DNA from: Pseudomonas citrullilanati
Lineage (GTDB): Bacteria > Pseudomonadota > Gammaproteobacteria > Pseudomonadales > Pseudomonadaceae
Length of the DNA: 49,813 nt
NCBI RefSeq assembly: GCF_030580855.1
Contig: NZ_JAUQOP010000037.1
Location: 1 to 49,813 of the forward strand
Direction of reading: 5' to 3'
This document shows positions 16,977-25,499 of the stretch, piece by piece. Under the pieces are notes generated by a model. That model saw only the letters and a list, made by a program, of their open reading frames with translations. It did not search any database and was not told where the DNA came from. Each line of letters opens with the position of its first letter. Within the stretch, counting starts at the first letter, position 1. The translations under genes were made by a program, and so were the position numbers.

Positions 16977-17486
16977 ATGAATGAGGAAATGACGCGGTTG
17001 GGTCGTGAGCGACGCTACCTGGTGTTGCTGGGGCTGATCTGCCTGGCGTTGATCGGCGGCGCGCTGTACCTGCAAGTGGCCCTCGGCGAGGCGCCATGCC
17101 CGCTGTGCATCCTGCAGCGGTATGCGCTCTTGCTGATCGCGATCTTCGCCTTTATCGGCGCGGCCATGCGCACCCGTCGCAGCCTGACGATCCTGGAAGG
17201 GCTGGTGGTGCTCAGCGCCCTGGCCGGCGCCGGCGTGGCGGGGCATCACGTATACACCCAGTTCTTCCCTGCCGTCAGTTGCGGTGTCGACGTGCTGCAG
17301 CCCATCGTCGATGGCCTGCCACTGGCGAAGATCTTCCCGCTTGGCTTCCAGGTCGATGGCTTCTGCTCCACGCCCTACCCGCCGATCCTGGGCCTGTCCC
17401 TGGCGCAATGGGCCCTGGTGGCCTTCGTACTGACGGTCGTGCTGGTGCCGTTGCTGGTGTCGCGCAATCGCAAGTCACTTCGCTGA
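16977..17486 (+). CDS. dsbB: Disulphide bond formation protein B
   Basis: The 169-residue inner-membrane protein has four transmembrane helices and the two periplasmic cysteine pairs of DsbB: Cys41-Cys44 (APCPLCILQRYA) and Cys101/Cys129 (AVSCGVDV, DGFCSTPYP). DsbB reoxidises DsbA and passes electrons to ubiquinone. The ATG at 16977 follows AAGGGAAACGCA. A second ATG four codons on has a poorer site. It sits directly upstream of the quinol-oxidase operon but has its own terminator, so it is a separate transcript. Confidence 0.93.
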   Translation: MNEEMTRLGRERRYLVLLGLICLALIGGALYLQVALGEAPCPLCILQRYALLLIAIFAFIGAAMRTRRSLTILEGLVVLSALAGAGVAGHHVYTQFFPAVSCGVDVLQPIVDGLPLAKIFPLGFQVDGFCSTPYPPILGLSLAQWALVAFVLTVVLVPLLVSRNRKSLR

Positions 17487-17500
17487 ATTTCTCGATCAGA

Positions 17501-17536
17501 CGCCCCGGATGCTCACCAGCAGAGCCGGGGCGTTTT
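17501..17536 (+). terminator. Terminator after dsbB
   Basis: CGCCCCGG (17501-17508) pairs with CCGGGGCG (17525-17532), followed by TTTT. Confidence 0.75.
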
Positions 17537-18263
17537 CGCTTCAGCCTGGCGGCGGCACGTCCTTGATCCGGGACAAGAATGGCCTGCGACAATGTGCGAC
17601 ATGTTGTCACATATCGGCGGTCCTACCGCCTTTCCGAGGCTGAATAAACACTGGCTGCTGTAACAAAAGAGAGACGTATTTTGTCCGGCGCCGCTCATGG
17701 CCAACAGGCATTTTTAACAGCGAAGCGGTGGGCGGCCCAGGCCCCGTAAATCAGGCGCTTTGCCGGCAAATAAACCTGTTCAGAACCCCTCGGCCTGTCT
17801 AAATCGGGGGCAGTAGGCCTACCTTTTTTGGGGTTCTTGTTGAGAATCGATTTCGATAAGATGCTGGCCTGTTGCAATTTCGGTGAAGGATTATTGCCGG
17901 ATCGGAGAAAAATTATTTCGGGAAGAAACATGGTCTACAGCGCCTCAGCTCACTACAATCGCCCGCACCGATTTTCCGACCCCGGCTCAAGCCTTGAGCA
18001 CGAGAGTGGTCGAAGGGCGCCAGCGCCCCATGCGACCCCAGGTGTCGGAGCCTCCAACTACCCGCACCAAATGGACTTGGGCTTGTACTAGGCCTTTTGA
18101 CCAACGAATAAGAACTCACTGCTGGCCCGGGATGTATCGAACAGCGTCTGACGTTCGAGGGGCAGCCCTTATTCAATCCAAGAAAAATGCCAACCCTTGG
18201 CAGGGTGAAGTGTTGGCGATCAAAACCCAACTGCATTGCGCAAGCTGCTTTAGAGGTCGTGAG
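17537..18263 (+). promoter_or_regulatory. Long upstream region of the cyo operon
   Basis: About 730 bp have no convincing gene. Visible pieces are a partial palindrome TGTGCGACATGTTGTCACA at 17593-17611 and a perfect ATCGA-TT-TCGAT inverted repeat inside GAGAATCGATTTCGATAAG (17844-17862), which loosely resembles a Fur-type site. ORFs that cross into cyoA lack ribosome-binding sites. The operon's promoter and any redox or carbon control should lie here, but I cannot assign a factor. Confidence 0.4.
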
Positions 18264-19211
18264 ATGAGTAAAAACAGGTACCCCCGATTACTAGGCTTGT
18301 TGCCGTTGCTCGGCACGTTGCTGCTGGGAGGCTGCAACATGACCTTGCTCGATCCCAAGGGCCAGGTCGGCCTGGATGAGCGCAACCTGATCATCACCGC
18401 CACGCTGCTGATGCTGCTGGTGGTCGTGCCGGTTATCGTCATGACCTTCCTGTTCGCCTGGAAATACCGCGCGACCAACACCCAGGCCACGTACACGCCG
18501 AAGTGGTCGCATTCGACCAAGATCGAAGTGGCGGTGTGGACGATTCCGGTGCTGATCATCATTGCCCTGGGTTATGTCACCTACAAGTCGACCCACGCCC
18601 TGGACCCGTACCGTCCGCTGGATTCCGACGTCAAGCCGCTCACCATCGAAGTGGTTTCGATGGACTGGAAGTGGCTGTTCATCTATCCGGAACAAGGCAT
18701 CGCCACCGTCAACAAGATCGTGTTCCCGGCCCACACGCCGATCAATTTCAAGGTCACCTCCGACACCGTGATGAACTCGTTCTTCATTCCGGGCCTGGGC
18801 GGCCAGATCTACGCGATGGCGGGCATGCAGACCAAGCTGCACCTGATTGCCAACCAGAACGCCGAGCTCGACGGTATCTCCGCCAACTACAGCGGCGCGG
18901 GTTTCACCGGCATGAAGTTCAAGGCAATCGCCACGACCCAGGAAGAGTTCGATGCCTGGGTCAACGATGTGAAGAAGGCACCTAAACAGCTTGAAAAAGC
19001 TGAATACGAAGCCCTTTCCAAACCGAGTGAGAACAACCCAGTCGAACTCTATTCGTCGGTCACGCCGAACCTGTTCCAGACCATCATCGACAAATATGAA
19101 GGGATGAATCCGGGCAAGCCGATGCACCACGAGAAGAAAGAGAAGGAAGTGGCTCACAACATGGAAGGGATGGACATGAGTTCGCATTCAGCTGCCGGGG
19201 CAGAGGAGTAA
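18264..19211 (+). CDS. cyoA: Cytochrome bo3 ubiquinol oxidase subunit II
   Basis: The 315-residue lipoprotein has a signal peptide ending at the lipobox LLLGGC (Cys24), two transmembrane helices (about 42-64 and 86-106) and a periplasmic cupredoxin-like domain. That domain lacks the copper-A cysteines, as expected for a quinol oxidase. VVSMDWKWLFIYPEQGIATVN and SFFIPGLGGQIYAMAGM are typical. The tail is rich in Met, His and Glu. The ATG at 18264 follows AGAGGTCGTGAG. First gene of cyoABCDE, with cyoB 3 bp downstream. Confidence 0.95.
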   Translation: MSKNRYPRLLGLLPLLGTLLLGGCNMTLLDPKGQVGLDERNLIITATLLMLLVVVPVIVMTFLFAWKYRATNTQATYTPKWSHSTKIEVAVWTIPVLIIIALGYVTYKSTHALDPYRPLDSDVKPLTIEVVSMDWKWLFIYPEQGIATVNKIVFPAHTPINFKVTSDTVMNSFFIPGLGGQIYAMAGMQTKLHLIANQNAELDGISANYSGAGFTGMKFKAIATTQEEFDAWVNDVKKAPKQLEKAEYEALSKPSENNPVELYSSVTPNLFQTIIDKYEGMNPGKPMHHEKKEKEVAHNMEGMDMSSHSAAGAEE

Positions 19212-19214
19212 ACG

Positions 19215-21245
19215 ATGTTTGGTAAATTAAGTTGGGAAGCGATCCCGTTCCACGAGCCGATTGTCATGGTGACCCTCGCCATCATCGCGCTCGGTGGCCT
19301 GGCGCTGTTCGCGGGCATCACTTACTTCAAGAAGTGGACCTACCTGTGGACCGAGTGGCTGACTTCGGTCGACCACAAGAAGATCGGCGTGATGTACGTC
19401 ATCGTCGCCATGGTCATGCTCCTGCGCGGCTTCGCCGACGCCATCATGATGCGTACCCAGCTGGCCATGGCCACCGAGGGTTCGCCTGGCTACCTGCCGC
19501 CTGAACACTATGACCAGATCTTCACCGCCCACGGTGTGATCATGATCATCTTCATGGCGATGCCATTCTTCACCGGCCTGATGAACCTGGCGCTGCCGCT
19601 GCAGATCGGCGCCCGTGACGTGGCATTCCCGTTCCTGAATTCCCTGAGCTTCTGGCTGCTGGTGTCCGGCGTGGTGCTGATCAACGTGTCCCTGGGCGTT
19701 GGTGAATTCGCCAAGACCGGCTGGGTCGCGTATCCGCCGTTGTCGGGCCTGCAATACAGCCCGGGCGTCGGGGTGGACTATTACATCTGGGCGCTACAGC
19801 TATCCGGGTTGGGGACGACGTTGACGGGGGTCAACTTCCTCGCCACCGTGCTGAAAATGCGTACCCCTGGCATGAAGCTGATGGACATGCCGATCTTCAC
19901 CTGGACCTGCACCTGGGCCAACGTGCTGATCGTCGCTTCGTTCCCGATCCTGACCGCTACCCTGGCTTTGCTGACGCTTGACCGCTACATGGATTTCCAC
20001 ATTTTCACCAATGAACTGGGTGGGAATCCGATGATGTACGTGAACCTGTTCTGGGCCTGGGGTCACCCCGAGGTGTACATCCTGATCCTGCCGGCGTTCG
20101 GTATCTTCTCCGAAGTCATCTCGACGTTCTCCGGCAAGAAACTGTTCGGCCACCACTCGATGATCTACGCCAGCGGCGCGATCTCGGTGCTGGGCTTCAT
20201 GGTCTGGCTGCACCACTTCTTCACCATGGGTTCGGGGGCCAGCGTCAACGCCTTCTTCGGCCTGGCGACGATGCTGATTTCGATCCCGACCGGGGTGAAG
20301 CTGTTCAACTGGCTGTTCACCATCTACCAGGGGCGCCTGCGCTTCACCAGCCACGTCATGTGGACCCTGGGCTTCATGGTGACCTTCGCCATCGGCGGCA
20401 TGACCGGTGTACTGCTGGCCATCCCGGGTGCCGACTTCGTCCTGCACAACAGCCTGTTCGTGATCGCCCACTTCCACAACGTGATCATCGGCGGCGCGGT
20501 GTTCGGCTACATCGCCGGCTTCGCCTTCTACTTCCCGAAAGCGTTCGGCTTCAAGCTGCACGAAGGTTGGGGCAAGGCAGCGTTCTGGTTCTGGATCAGT
20601 GGCTTCTTCGTCGCGTTCATGCCGCTCTATGTACTGGGCTTCATGGGCATGACCCGTCGCCTGAACACCACCACCAACCCTGAGTGGGTGCCGTACCTGT
20701 ACATCGCCATGTTCGGCGCAGTGATGATCGCCGTGGGCATCGCCTGCCAGCTGATCCAGCTGTACGTCAGCGTGCGTGATCGCAAGAAGCCAGAAAACAT
20801 GTGCGAACACGGTGACCCGTGGAATGCCCATACCCTGGAGTGGTCGACCTCGTCGCCACCACCGTTCTACAACTTTGCCGTGCTGCCGAAGGCCGACGTC
20901 ATCGACCCGTTCACCGAAGCCAAGGAAAACGGTACCGCGTACCAGGTTCCGGCCAAGTACGAACCGATCCACATGCCCAACAACACCGCCACCGGCGTGG
21001 TCATGGGCGTCCTGTTGACGGTGTTCGGTTTCGCGATGATCTGGCACATCTGGTGGCTGGCCATCGCGAGCCTGGTCGGCACCGTGACGTACTTCGTGAT
21101 TCATGCGGCCCGTGACGACCAGGGCTACATGGTGCCGGTGGATGTCATCGAGCGCATCGAAGCCGAGCAGCACAAACGTCTGGTCGCGGCCGGGAAGATC
21201 CCAGCCTCCGCCACCCGTGTTGAAACCTCGTTGGAACAGGCTTAA
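19215..21245 (+). CDS. cyoB: Cytochrome bo3 ubiquinol oxidase subunit I
   Basis: The 676-residue subunit carries the haem-copper active site that reduces oxygen and pumps protons. Seen are FTAHGVIMI with a haem-ligand His, the WAWGHPEVYILILPAFG segment containing the CuB His and cross-linked Tyr, HHFFTMG with the paired CuB histidines, and VIAHFHNVI with the two haem-ligand histidines. About 15 hydrophobic helices and a polar C-terminus match the family. It is translationally close to cyoA and cyoC. Confidence 0.97.
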   Translation: MFGKLSWEAIPFHEPIVMVTLAIIALGGLALFAGITYFKKWTYLWTEWLTSVDHKKIGVMYVIVAMVMLLRGFADAIMMRTQLAMATEGSPGYLPPEHYDQIFTAHGVIMIIFMAMPFFTGLMNLALPLQIGARDVAFPFLNSLSFWLLVSGVVLINVSLGVGEFAKTGWVAYPPLSGLQYSPGVGVDYYIWALQLSGLGTTLTGVNFLATVLKMRTPGMKLMDMPIFTWTCTWANVLIVASFPILTATLALLTLDRYMDFHIFTNELGGNPMMYVNLFWAWGHPEVYILILPAFGIFSEVISTFSGKKLFGHHSMIYASGAISVLGFMVWLHHFFTMGSGASVNAFFGLATMLISIPTGVKLFNWLFTIYQGRLRFTSHVMWTLGFMVTFAIGGMTGVLLAIPGADFVLHNSLFVIAHFHNVIIGGAVFGYIAGFAFYFPKAFGFKLHEGWGKAAFWFWISGFFVAFMPLYVLGFMGMTRRLNTTTNPEWVPYLYIAMFGAVMIAVGIACQLIQLYVSVRDRKKPENMCEHGDPWNAHTLEWSTSSPPPFYNFAVLPKADVIDPFTEAKENGTAYQVPAKYEPIHMPNNTATGVVMGVLLTVFGFAMIWHIWWLAIASLVGTVTYFVIHAARDDQGYMVPVDVIERIEAEQHKRLVAAGKIPASATRVETSLEQA

Positions 21246-21248
21246 ACC

Positions 21249-21875
21249 ATGTCGAACTTAGTGACCAATGTTGGACACGCCCATGGCCATGACCATGGGC
21301 ACGATGACCATCACCACGACTCGGGCGAGATGACCGTATTCGGTTTCTGGCTCTACCTGATGACCGACTGCATTCTGTTCGCGTCGATCTTCGCGGCGTA
21401 CGCGGTGCTGGTTAACAACGTCGCCGGTGGCCCGTCGGGCCACGACATCTTCGAGCTGCCTTACGTACTGGGCGAAACCGCCTTGCTGCTGTTCAGCTCG
21501 ATCACCTACGGCTTCGCCATGCTGGCGTTGTTCAAGGGCAAGAAGAACCAGGTCCTGGGCTGGCTGGCCATGACCTTCCTGTTCGGTGCCGGCTTCATCG
21601 GCATGGAGATCAACGAGTTCCACATGTTGATCTCCGAAGGCTTCGGTCCTAACCGCAGCGGCTTCCTGTCGGGCTTCTTCACCCTGGTCGGCACCCACGG
21701 CCTGCACGTGACCAGCGGCCTGATCTGGATGGCGATCATGATGTACCAGGTCCAAAAAAGCGGCCTGACCGCCACCAACAAGACGCGCCTGAGCTGCCTG
21801 AGCCTGTTCTGGCACTTCCTGGACGTGGTGTGGATCTGCGTATTCACCGTTGTTTATCTGATGGGGACCCTGTAA
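21249..21875 (+). CDS. cyoC: Cytochrome bo3 ubiquinol oxidase subunit III
   Basis: The 208-residue membrane protein has five hydrophobic helices. Its N-terminus is unusually rich in histidine (HAHGHDHGHDDHHHDSGE, residues 9-26). GFWLYLMTDCILFASIFAAY and HGLHVTSGLIWM are typical of subunit III. The His-rich head could bind metal, but this is inference. The stop TAA is adjacent to the cyoD start. Confidence 0.95.
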   Translation: MSNLVTNVGHAHGHDHGHDDHHHDSGEMTVFGFWLYLMTDCILFASIFAAYAVLVNNVAGGPSGHDIFELPYVLGETALLLFSSITYGFAMLALFKGKKNQVLGWLAMTFLFGAGFIGMEINEFHMLISEGFGPNRSGFLSGFFTLVGTHGLHVTSGLIWMAIMMYQVQKSGLTATNKTRLSCLSLFWHFLDVVWICVFTVVYLMGTL

Positions 21876-22211
21876 ATGGCTAACGCACATTCCCACGATG
21901 GCCACGACGCCGGCCACGGCAGCGTCAAGTCCTACGCCATCGGTTTCATCCTGTCGGTGATCCTGACCGTCATTCCGTTCGGCCTGGTGATGTACCCGTC
22001 GCTGCCCAAGAGCCTGACCCTGTGGATCATCCTGATCTTCGCCGTGGTCCAGGTACTGGTGCACCTGGTGTACTTCCTGCACCTGGACCGCTCCGCTGCC
22101 CAACGTAACAACGTGGTCGCGTTTGTCTTCGCCGCGATCGTGATTGTCCTGCTGGTCGGCCTGTCGTTGTGGATCATGTTCAGCATCCACACCAACATGA
22201 TGGCGCACTGA
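21876..22211 (+). CDS. cyoD: Cytochrome bo3 ubiquinol oxidase subunit IV
   Basis: The 111-residue protein has three transmembrane helices after a His/Gly-rich start (MANAHSHDGHDAGHG), with SYAIGFILSVILTVIPF and HLVYFLHLD typical of CyoD. It assists assembly of the copper-B site. It begins immediately after the cyoC stop. Confidence 0.94.
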   Translation: MANAHSHDGHDAGHGSVKSYAIGFILSVILTVIPFGLVMYPSLPKSLTLWIILIFAVVQVLVHLVYFLHLDRSAAQRNNVVAFVFAAIVIVLLVGLSLWIMFSIHTNMMAH

Positions 22212-22222
22212 GGAAAGTCCGG

Positions 22223-23110
22223 ATGTCCTTAAAGCACTTTATCCAAATCACCAAGCCGGGGATCATTTTCGGTAACGTGCTTTCTGTGGCAGGCGGGTTT
22301 TTCCTGGCCTCGAAAGGGCATGTCGATCTGGCCATCTTCCTGGCGGCGATGATCGGCACGTCCCTGGTGGTCGCGTCGGGTTGCGTGTTCAACAACTGCA
22401 TCGACCGCGACATCGACATCAAGATGGAGCGCACCAAAAACCGCGCGCTGGTCCAGGGCCTGATCCCGGTGCAACTGGCCCTGGCGTTCGCCACGGTGCT
22501 GGGCGTGGCCGGGGTGGCGTTGCTGTATCGCGTGGCCAACCCGTTGGCGGCGTTGTTCGCGGTGATCGGCTTTGTGATCTACGTCGGCCTCTACAGCCTG
22601 TACCTCAAGCGCAAGTCGGTCCACGGCACGCTGGTGGGCAGCCTGTCGGGGGCGATGCCGCCGGTGATCGGCTATGTCGCGGTGAGCAACAGCTTCGACA
22701 TGGCTGCGCTGACGCTGCTGGTGATGTTCAGCCTGTGGCAGATGCCGCATTCCTATGCCATCGCGATCTTCCGCTTCAACGACTACCTGGCGGCCTCGAT
22801 CCCGGTGCTGCCGGTCAAGCGTGGCATCCGGGTGGCCAAGAAGCACATCCTGCTCTACATCCTGGCCTTCCTCGTGGCGACCTTGATGCTGACCTTCAGC
22901 GGCTACGCCGGCATGAGCTACCTCGCCGTCGCCGCCGCCATGGGCATGTACTGGCTGTACATGGCCTGGACCGGCTACAAGGCGGTGGATGACACGGTCT
23001 GGGCACGCAAGCTGTTTGTGTTCTCGATCTTCACCATCACCGCCCTGAGCGTGATGATGTCCCTGGACTTCAAGGTGCCAAGCGAGCTGCTGCTCACCTA
23101 CGCCCCTTGA
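22223..23110 (+). CDS. cyoE: Protohaem IX farnesyltransferase (haem O synthase)
   Basis: The 295-residue UbiA-type membrane prenyltransferase farnesylates haem B to haem O for the bo3 oxidase. The Asp-rich motif NNCIDRDIDIKMERTKNRAL and the second loop LPVKRGIRVAKKHIL are visible among about nine hydrophobic helices. The ATG at 22223 follows GAGGAAAG. Last gene of the operon, ending at a strong hairpin. Confidence 0.95.
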   Translation: MSLKHFIQITKPGIIFGNVLSVAGGFFLASKGHVDLAIFLAAMIGTSLVVASGCVFNNCIDRDIDIKMERTKNRALVQGLIPVQLALAFATVLGVAGVALLYRVANPLAALFAVIGFVIYVGLYSLYLKRKSVHGTLVGSLSGAMPPVIGYVAVSNSFDMAALTLLVMFSLWQMPHSYAIAIFRFNDYLAASIPVLPVKRGIRVAKKHILLYILAFLVATLMLTFSGYAGMSYLAVAAAMGMYWLYMAWTGYKAVDDTVWARKLFVFSIFTITALSVMMSLDFKVPSELLLTYAP

Positions 23111-23176
23111 ACCCCACCGTTACAAAAAAGCCCCGCCTTCGAAAGAAGCGCGGGGCTTTTTTGTAACGGTGGGGTA
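23111..23176 (+). terminator. Terminator of the cyo operon
   Basis: A very long hairpin has an outer arm ACCCCACCGTTACAAAAAAG that is repeated inverted on the far side, and an inner GC stem CCCCGC/GCGGGG with a T run. The inner 37 bp (23125-23161) recur identically at 23622-23658. Confidence 0.92.
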
Positions 23177-23222
23177 TGGATTGGCTGTCATTCGTCGCAA
23201 TAGATTCTGGTTTGTTGAACTG

Positions 23223-23237
23223 TAGGCGATTTGCCTA
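23223..23237. promoter_or_regulatory. Probable autoregulatory operator of the antitoxin-like gene
   Basis: TAGGC-GATTT-GCCTA is a perfect inverted repeat overlapping a -10-like TATAGT, 54 bp upstream of the ATG. Antitoxins of the XRE type usually bind such a site over their own promoter. Confidence 0.55.
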
Positions 23238-23290
23238 TAGTGATTCCTCCAAAGCGCCATAGAAGCCGAGTTGAAAGTACGAGGTACCTT

Positions 23291-23605
23291 ATGAAGAAGC
23301 GCGATCTGTTCGCCGAGATGATGCAAGGTGTCGAGGAGATGGCCACGCATCGCAAGGGCAAGATGACCCTTCGCCAGACATCGATCGAAGATAAACCGGT
23401 TCCAGAGGTGTCGGCCCGGGAAATCGTCGCGTTGCGCGACAAGCTCCACATGTCTCAAGCCGTTTTCGCCAGGAGCATCAGGACCAGTCCCGGCACGCTC
23501 AGGAACTGGGAGCAGGAGAAGTCCAAGCCTAACGCCCAGGCGGCCTTGTTGATCAAATTGGTCGAGAAGTTTCCAGACATGGTCGAACGGCTTGGCGCCG
23601 TTTGA
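23291..23605 (+). CDS. HigA/NadS-like XRE antitoxin-type regulator, no toxin partner
   Basis: The 104-residue protein starts MKKRDLFAEMMQGVEEMATH, followed by an XRE helix-turn-helix (about 45-100: EIVALRDKLHMSQAVFARSIRTSPGTLRNWEQEKSKPNAQAALLI). This layout is typical of antitoxins paired with RelE/HigB-like toxins. The ATG at 23291 follows GAGGT. The longer frame to 23231 runs into the promoter. The toxin would normally lie directly upstream, but the 115 bp between the cyo terminator and this start hold only a promoter and operator, and a terminator follows. It therefore appears orphaned. Confidence 0.75.
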   Translation: MKKRDLFAEMMQGVEEMATHRKGKMTLRQTSIEDKPVPEVSAREIVALRDKLHMSQAVFARSIRTSPGTLRNWEQEKSKPNAQAALLIKLVEKFPDMVERLGAV

Positions 23606-23610
23606 GTCAT

Positions 23611-23670
23611 TGACACCCATGAAAAAGCCCCGCCTTCGAAAGAAGCGCGGGGCTTTTTCATGGGGTTGTC
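23611..23670 (+). terminator. Terminator after the antitoxin-like gene, twin of the cyo terminator
   Basis: The 37-bp core at 23622-23658 is identical to that at 23125-23161. The outer arms differ (TGACACCCATG facing CATGGGGTTGTCA). Confidence 0.9.
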
Positions 23671-23715
23671 AATGTGTCTGCGCTGGACACATGTTCGACA
23701 AACGCTGCTGACCCA

Positions 23716-23808
23716 TGTGTGGGAGCGAGCTTGCTCGCGATAGCGGTGTGTCAGCTTGCGAGGATATTCAGCCTGCTGGCGCCATCGCGAGCGAGCTCGC
23801 TCCCACAA
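23716..23808. repeat. REP pair
   Basis: TGTGGGAGCGAGCTTGCTCG and, inverted, ATCGCGAGCGAGCTCGCTCC flank about 40 bp, a REPIN-like unit. Confidence 0.88.
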
Positions 23809-23824
23809 GGTAAGCAACCGGGCC

Positions 23825-24529
23825 TTATTGCTGGGCGATGCTGTAGCCGTCGAAGGCCTTTTGTTGTTGCAGGGCGGTGATGATGCTCTTGCGGGTGACC
23901 GGTTGTTCGGTGCCGTCGTTGTCCAGGAACAGGTCGTTTTCCAGTTCGGCGTCGTCGCCTTCGCCGACGAAGCTGAAGCCGAGGAACTCGAAGGCTTCGC
24001 GGTCGACGTTCGGCTTGGAGCGCGGTGTGCGCAAGGGCAGGGTCACGCTGATGCCGTCCTTGCTGATGACAAAGACTTCGGCGTCCTTCTTGGCGCGCGA
24101 GGCCTTGCCCTTGCCACCGCTCGGGTTGCTGATGGCCTGGTGGGTCTGGTTCAGCACCTTCAATGCCAGGCCGTAGACCAGTTCCTGGAACGCCGGGTCG
24201 TCCTTGTAGCTGGAGAGGATGCGGCTGATCGGGAAGCGGCTGCTCAGGTCTTCCAGCGCGGCGAAATCGGCGGCTTCGGCGTCCTTGAGCTGTTTGAGCT
24301 GGCCCATCAGTTCGTAGGCCTTGTCATCGTCGAGCGCGTCGTGAGCCTGGCGGATGGCGGTGCGCAGCTCGCGGATCTGGTCGCTTTCGCGGTTCGACTG
24401 GAAGGCATCCAGGACCATCTCGCTGATGCTTTTGGCCTGGGGCAGATGCTGTGAAAGATTGATGGAGTTTTCGTATTCCGCTTTGGACGAGAGGGTGGCT
24501 ACGGATTCAGCGGTATTGGAATCGGACAT
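23825..24529 (-). CDS. Conserved protein of unknown function
   Basis: The 234-residue soluble protein starts MSDSNTAESVATLSSKAEYE. A helical, charged N-terminal half (about 30-140) is followed by a basic glycine/lysine linker (NPSGGKGKASRAKKDAE, about 138-155). A beta-rich C-terminal half comes next (VFVISKDGISVTLPLR, FLGFSFVGEGDDAELENDLFLD). There is no signal peptide or membrane segment. I do not recognise the family, and the basic linker alone does not prove nucleic-acid binding. Codon use and length argue for a real gene. Confidence 0.7.
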   Translation of the reverse strand: MSDSNTAESVATLSSKAEYENSINLSQHLPQAKSISEMVLDAFQSNRESDQIRELRTAIRQAHDALDDDKAYELMGQLKQLKDAEAADFAALEDLSSRFPISRILSSYKDDPAFQELVYGLALKVLNQTHQAISNPSGGKGKASRAKKDAEVFVISKDGISVTLPLRTPRSKPNVDREAFEFLGFSFVGEGDDAELENDLFLDNDGTEQPVTRKSIITALQQQKAFDGYSIAQQ

Positions 24530-24667
24530 TGAAATTTCACTACTTCTGTTAGCGGGATGAGGCGAGAAAGGCGTAGAGCTTTTTCCGGCCGACTAATCTA
24601 TTGGACGCGGGCAGTGTTGTCACGGCCGGACCGTTGGCCGGTGCGCATTTGTTGCCGTGCACGCGGT

Positions 24668-25411
24668 TCAACCGCCCATCAGCGCCATCAGGTGCAGGGC
24701 ATCGGCCGTCGCGGCCCCGCTGGCGGTGTTGTCGAAGATGCACCAGGTCGGCGTGTCCGGGTCTGTCTTCAATTGCGCGGCCAGTCGTGCCAGCCAGGTT
24801 TCGTCATACGCCGAGTAGTAGATCCGTGGCGAACCGTGCAGGCGGTAGTAACGAATGCCGGGCCAGCCGGCGGGCTGGTCGCCTCCGGGCAATGGCGATG
24901 GATCGGCCGCGACCCGGCCGATGCGCTCGGCCTGCAACAGCGCCATGGCCTGGGGCGCAAGCCAGCTAGGGTGCCGCGGCTCCAGCACCACCTGGCCCTG
25001 GTAGCGGTCACGCAAGGCCTCGAAGAATGTCCGGGCAACGGCGTCATCGAAGGCCAGTGATGGCGGTAATTGAATCAACAGGCAGCCCAGCTTTTCCCCC
25101 AGTTGCGAGCACTGCCCCAGGAACTCATCCAACCGTCCGGCGCAATCAATCAGGCGCCGTTCATGGGTGATCTGCTTGGGCACCTTGACCGAAAACCGGA
25201 AATCCGCAGCGACGCTGTCGGCCCATTTGGCATAGGTGGCGGGACGGTGCGGGCGATAGAACGAGCTGTTGATCTCGACGCCGGTGAATCGGGCACTGTA
25301 GCGCTGCAGATGGGTTCCGTCGGCGGGGAACGCAGGCCAGTGCTCACGGGGCAGCGACCAGCCGGCGCAGCCCAGGTAGAGACGGGAAGGTGATGGGGAT
25401 CGAGTCGGCAA
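24668..25411 (-). CDS. DUF72 (YecE-like) protein
   Basis: The 247-residue protein matches the DUF72 TIM-barrel family: LYLGCAGWSLPREHWPAFP, GVEINSSFYRPHRPATYAKWA, FRFSVKVPKQITHERRL, LLIQLPPSLAFD and VVLEPRHPSWL. Its function is unknown. The only usable start is a TTG at 25409-25411. There is no ATG or GTG between the upstream in-frame stop and the conserved N-terminus, and the ribosome-binding site is weak. Confidence 0.8.
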   Translation of the reverse strand: MPTRSPSPSRLYLGCAGWSLPREHWPAFPADGTHLQRYSARFTGVEINSSFYRPHRPATYAKWADSVAADFRFSVKVPKQITHERRLIDCAGRLDEFLGQCSQLGEKLGCLLIQLPPSLAFDDAVARTFFEALRDRYQGQVVLEPRHPSWLAPQAMALLQAERIGRVAADPSPLPGGDQPAGWPGIRYYRLHGSPRIYYSAYDETWLARLAAQLKTDPDTPTWCIFDNTASGAATADALHLMALMGG

Positions 25412-25499
25412 GGTCGAGAACCAGATGACAAGGGATACCCCTTACGACCGCTGCACCCGCCGCAAAGCTGCATTCTTTTTTGCTGGGGTTGCTACCGGG

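Noticed and set aside
16833..17408. 191-residue antisense ORF over dsbB
   Set aside because: dsbB has all four catalytic cysteines on the plus strand; the reverse frame has no features.
17828..18091. 87-residue ORF in the cyo upstream region
   Set aside because: No ribosome-binding site, no family features and atypical composition; treated as non-coding.
17883..18263. N-terminal extension of cyoA by about 127 residues
   Set aside because: It would bury the lipoprotein signal peptide and lipobox; the ATG at 18264 has a proper ribosome-binding site.
19800..21173. 457-residue antisense ORF over cyoB
   Set aside because: Shadow of cyoB, with a low-complexity His/Asp/Gln composition and no ribosome-binding site.
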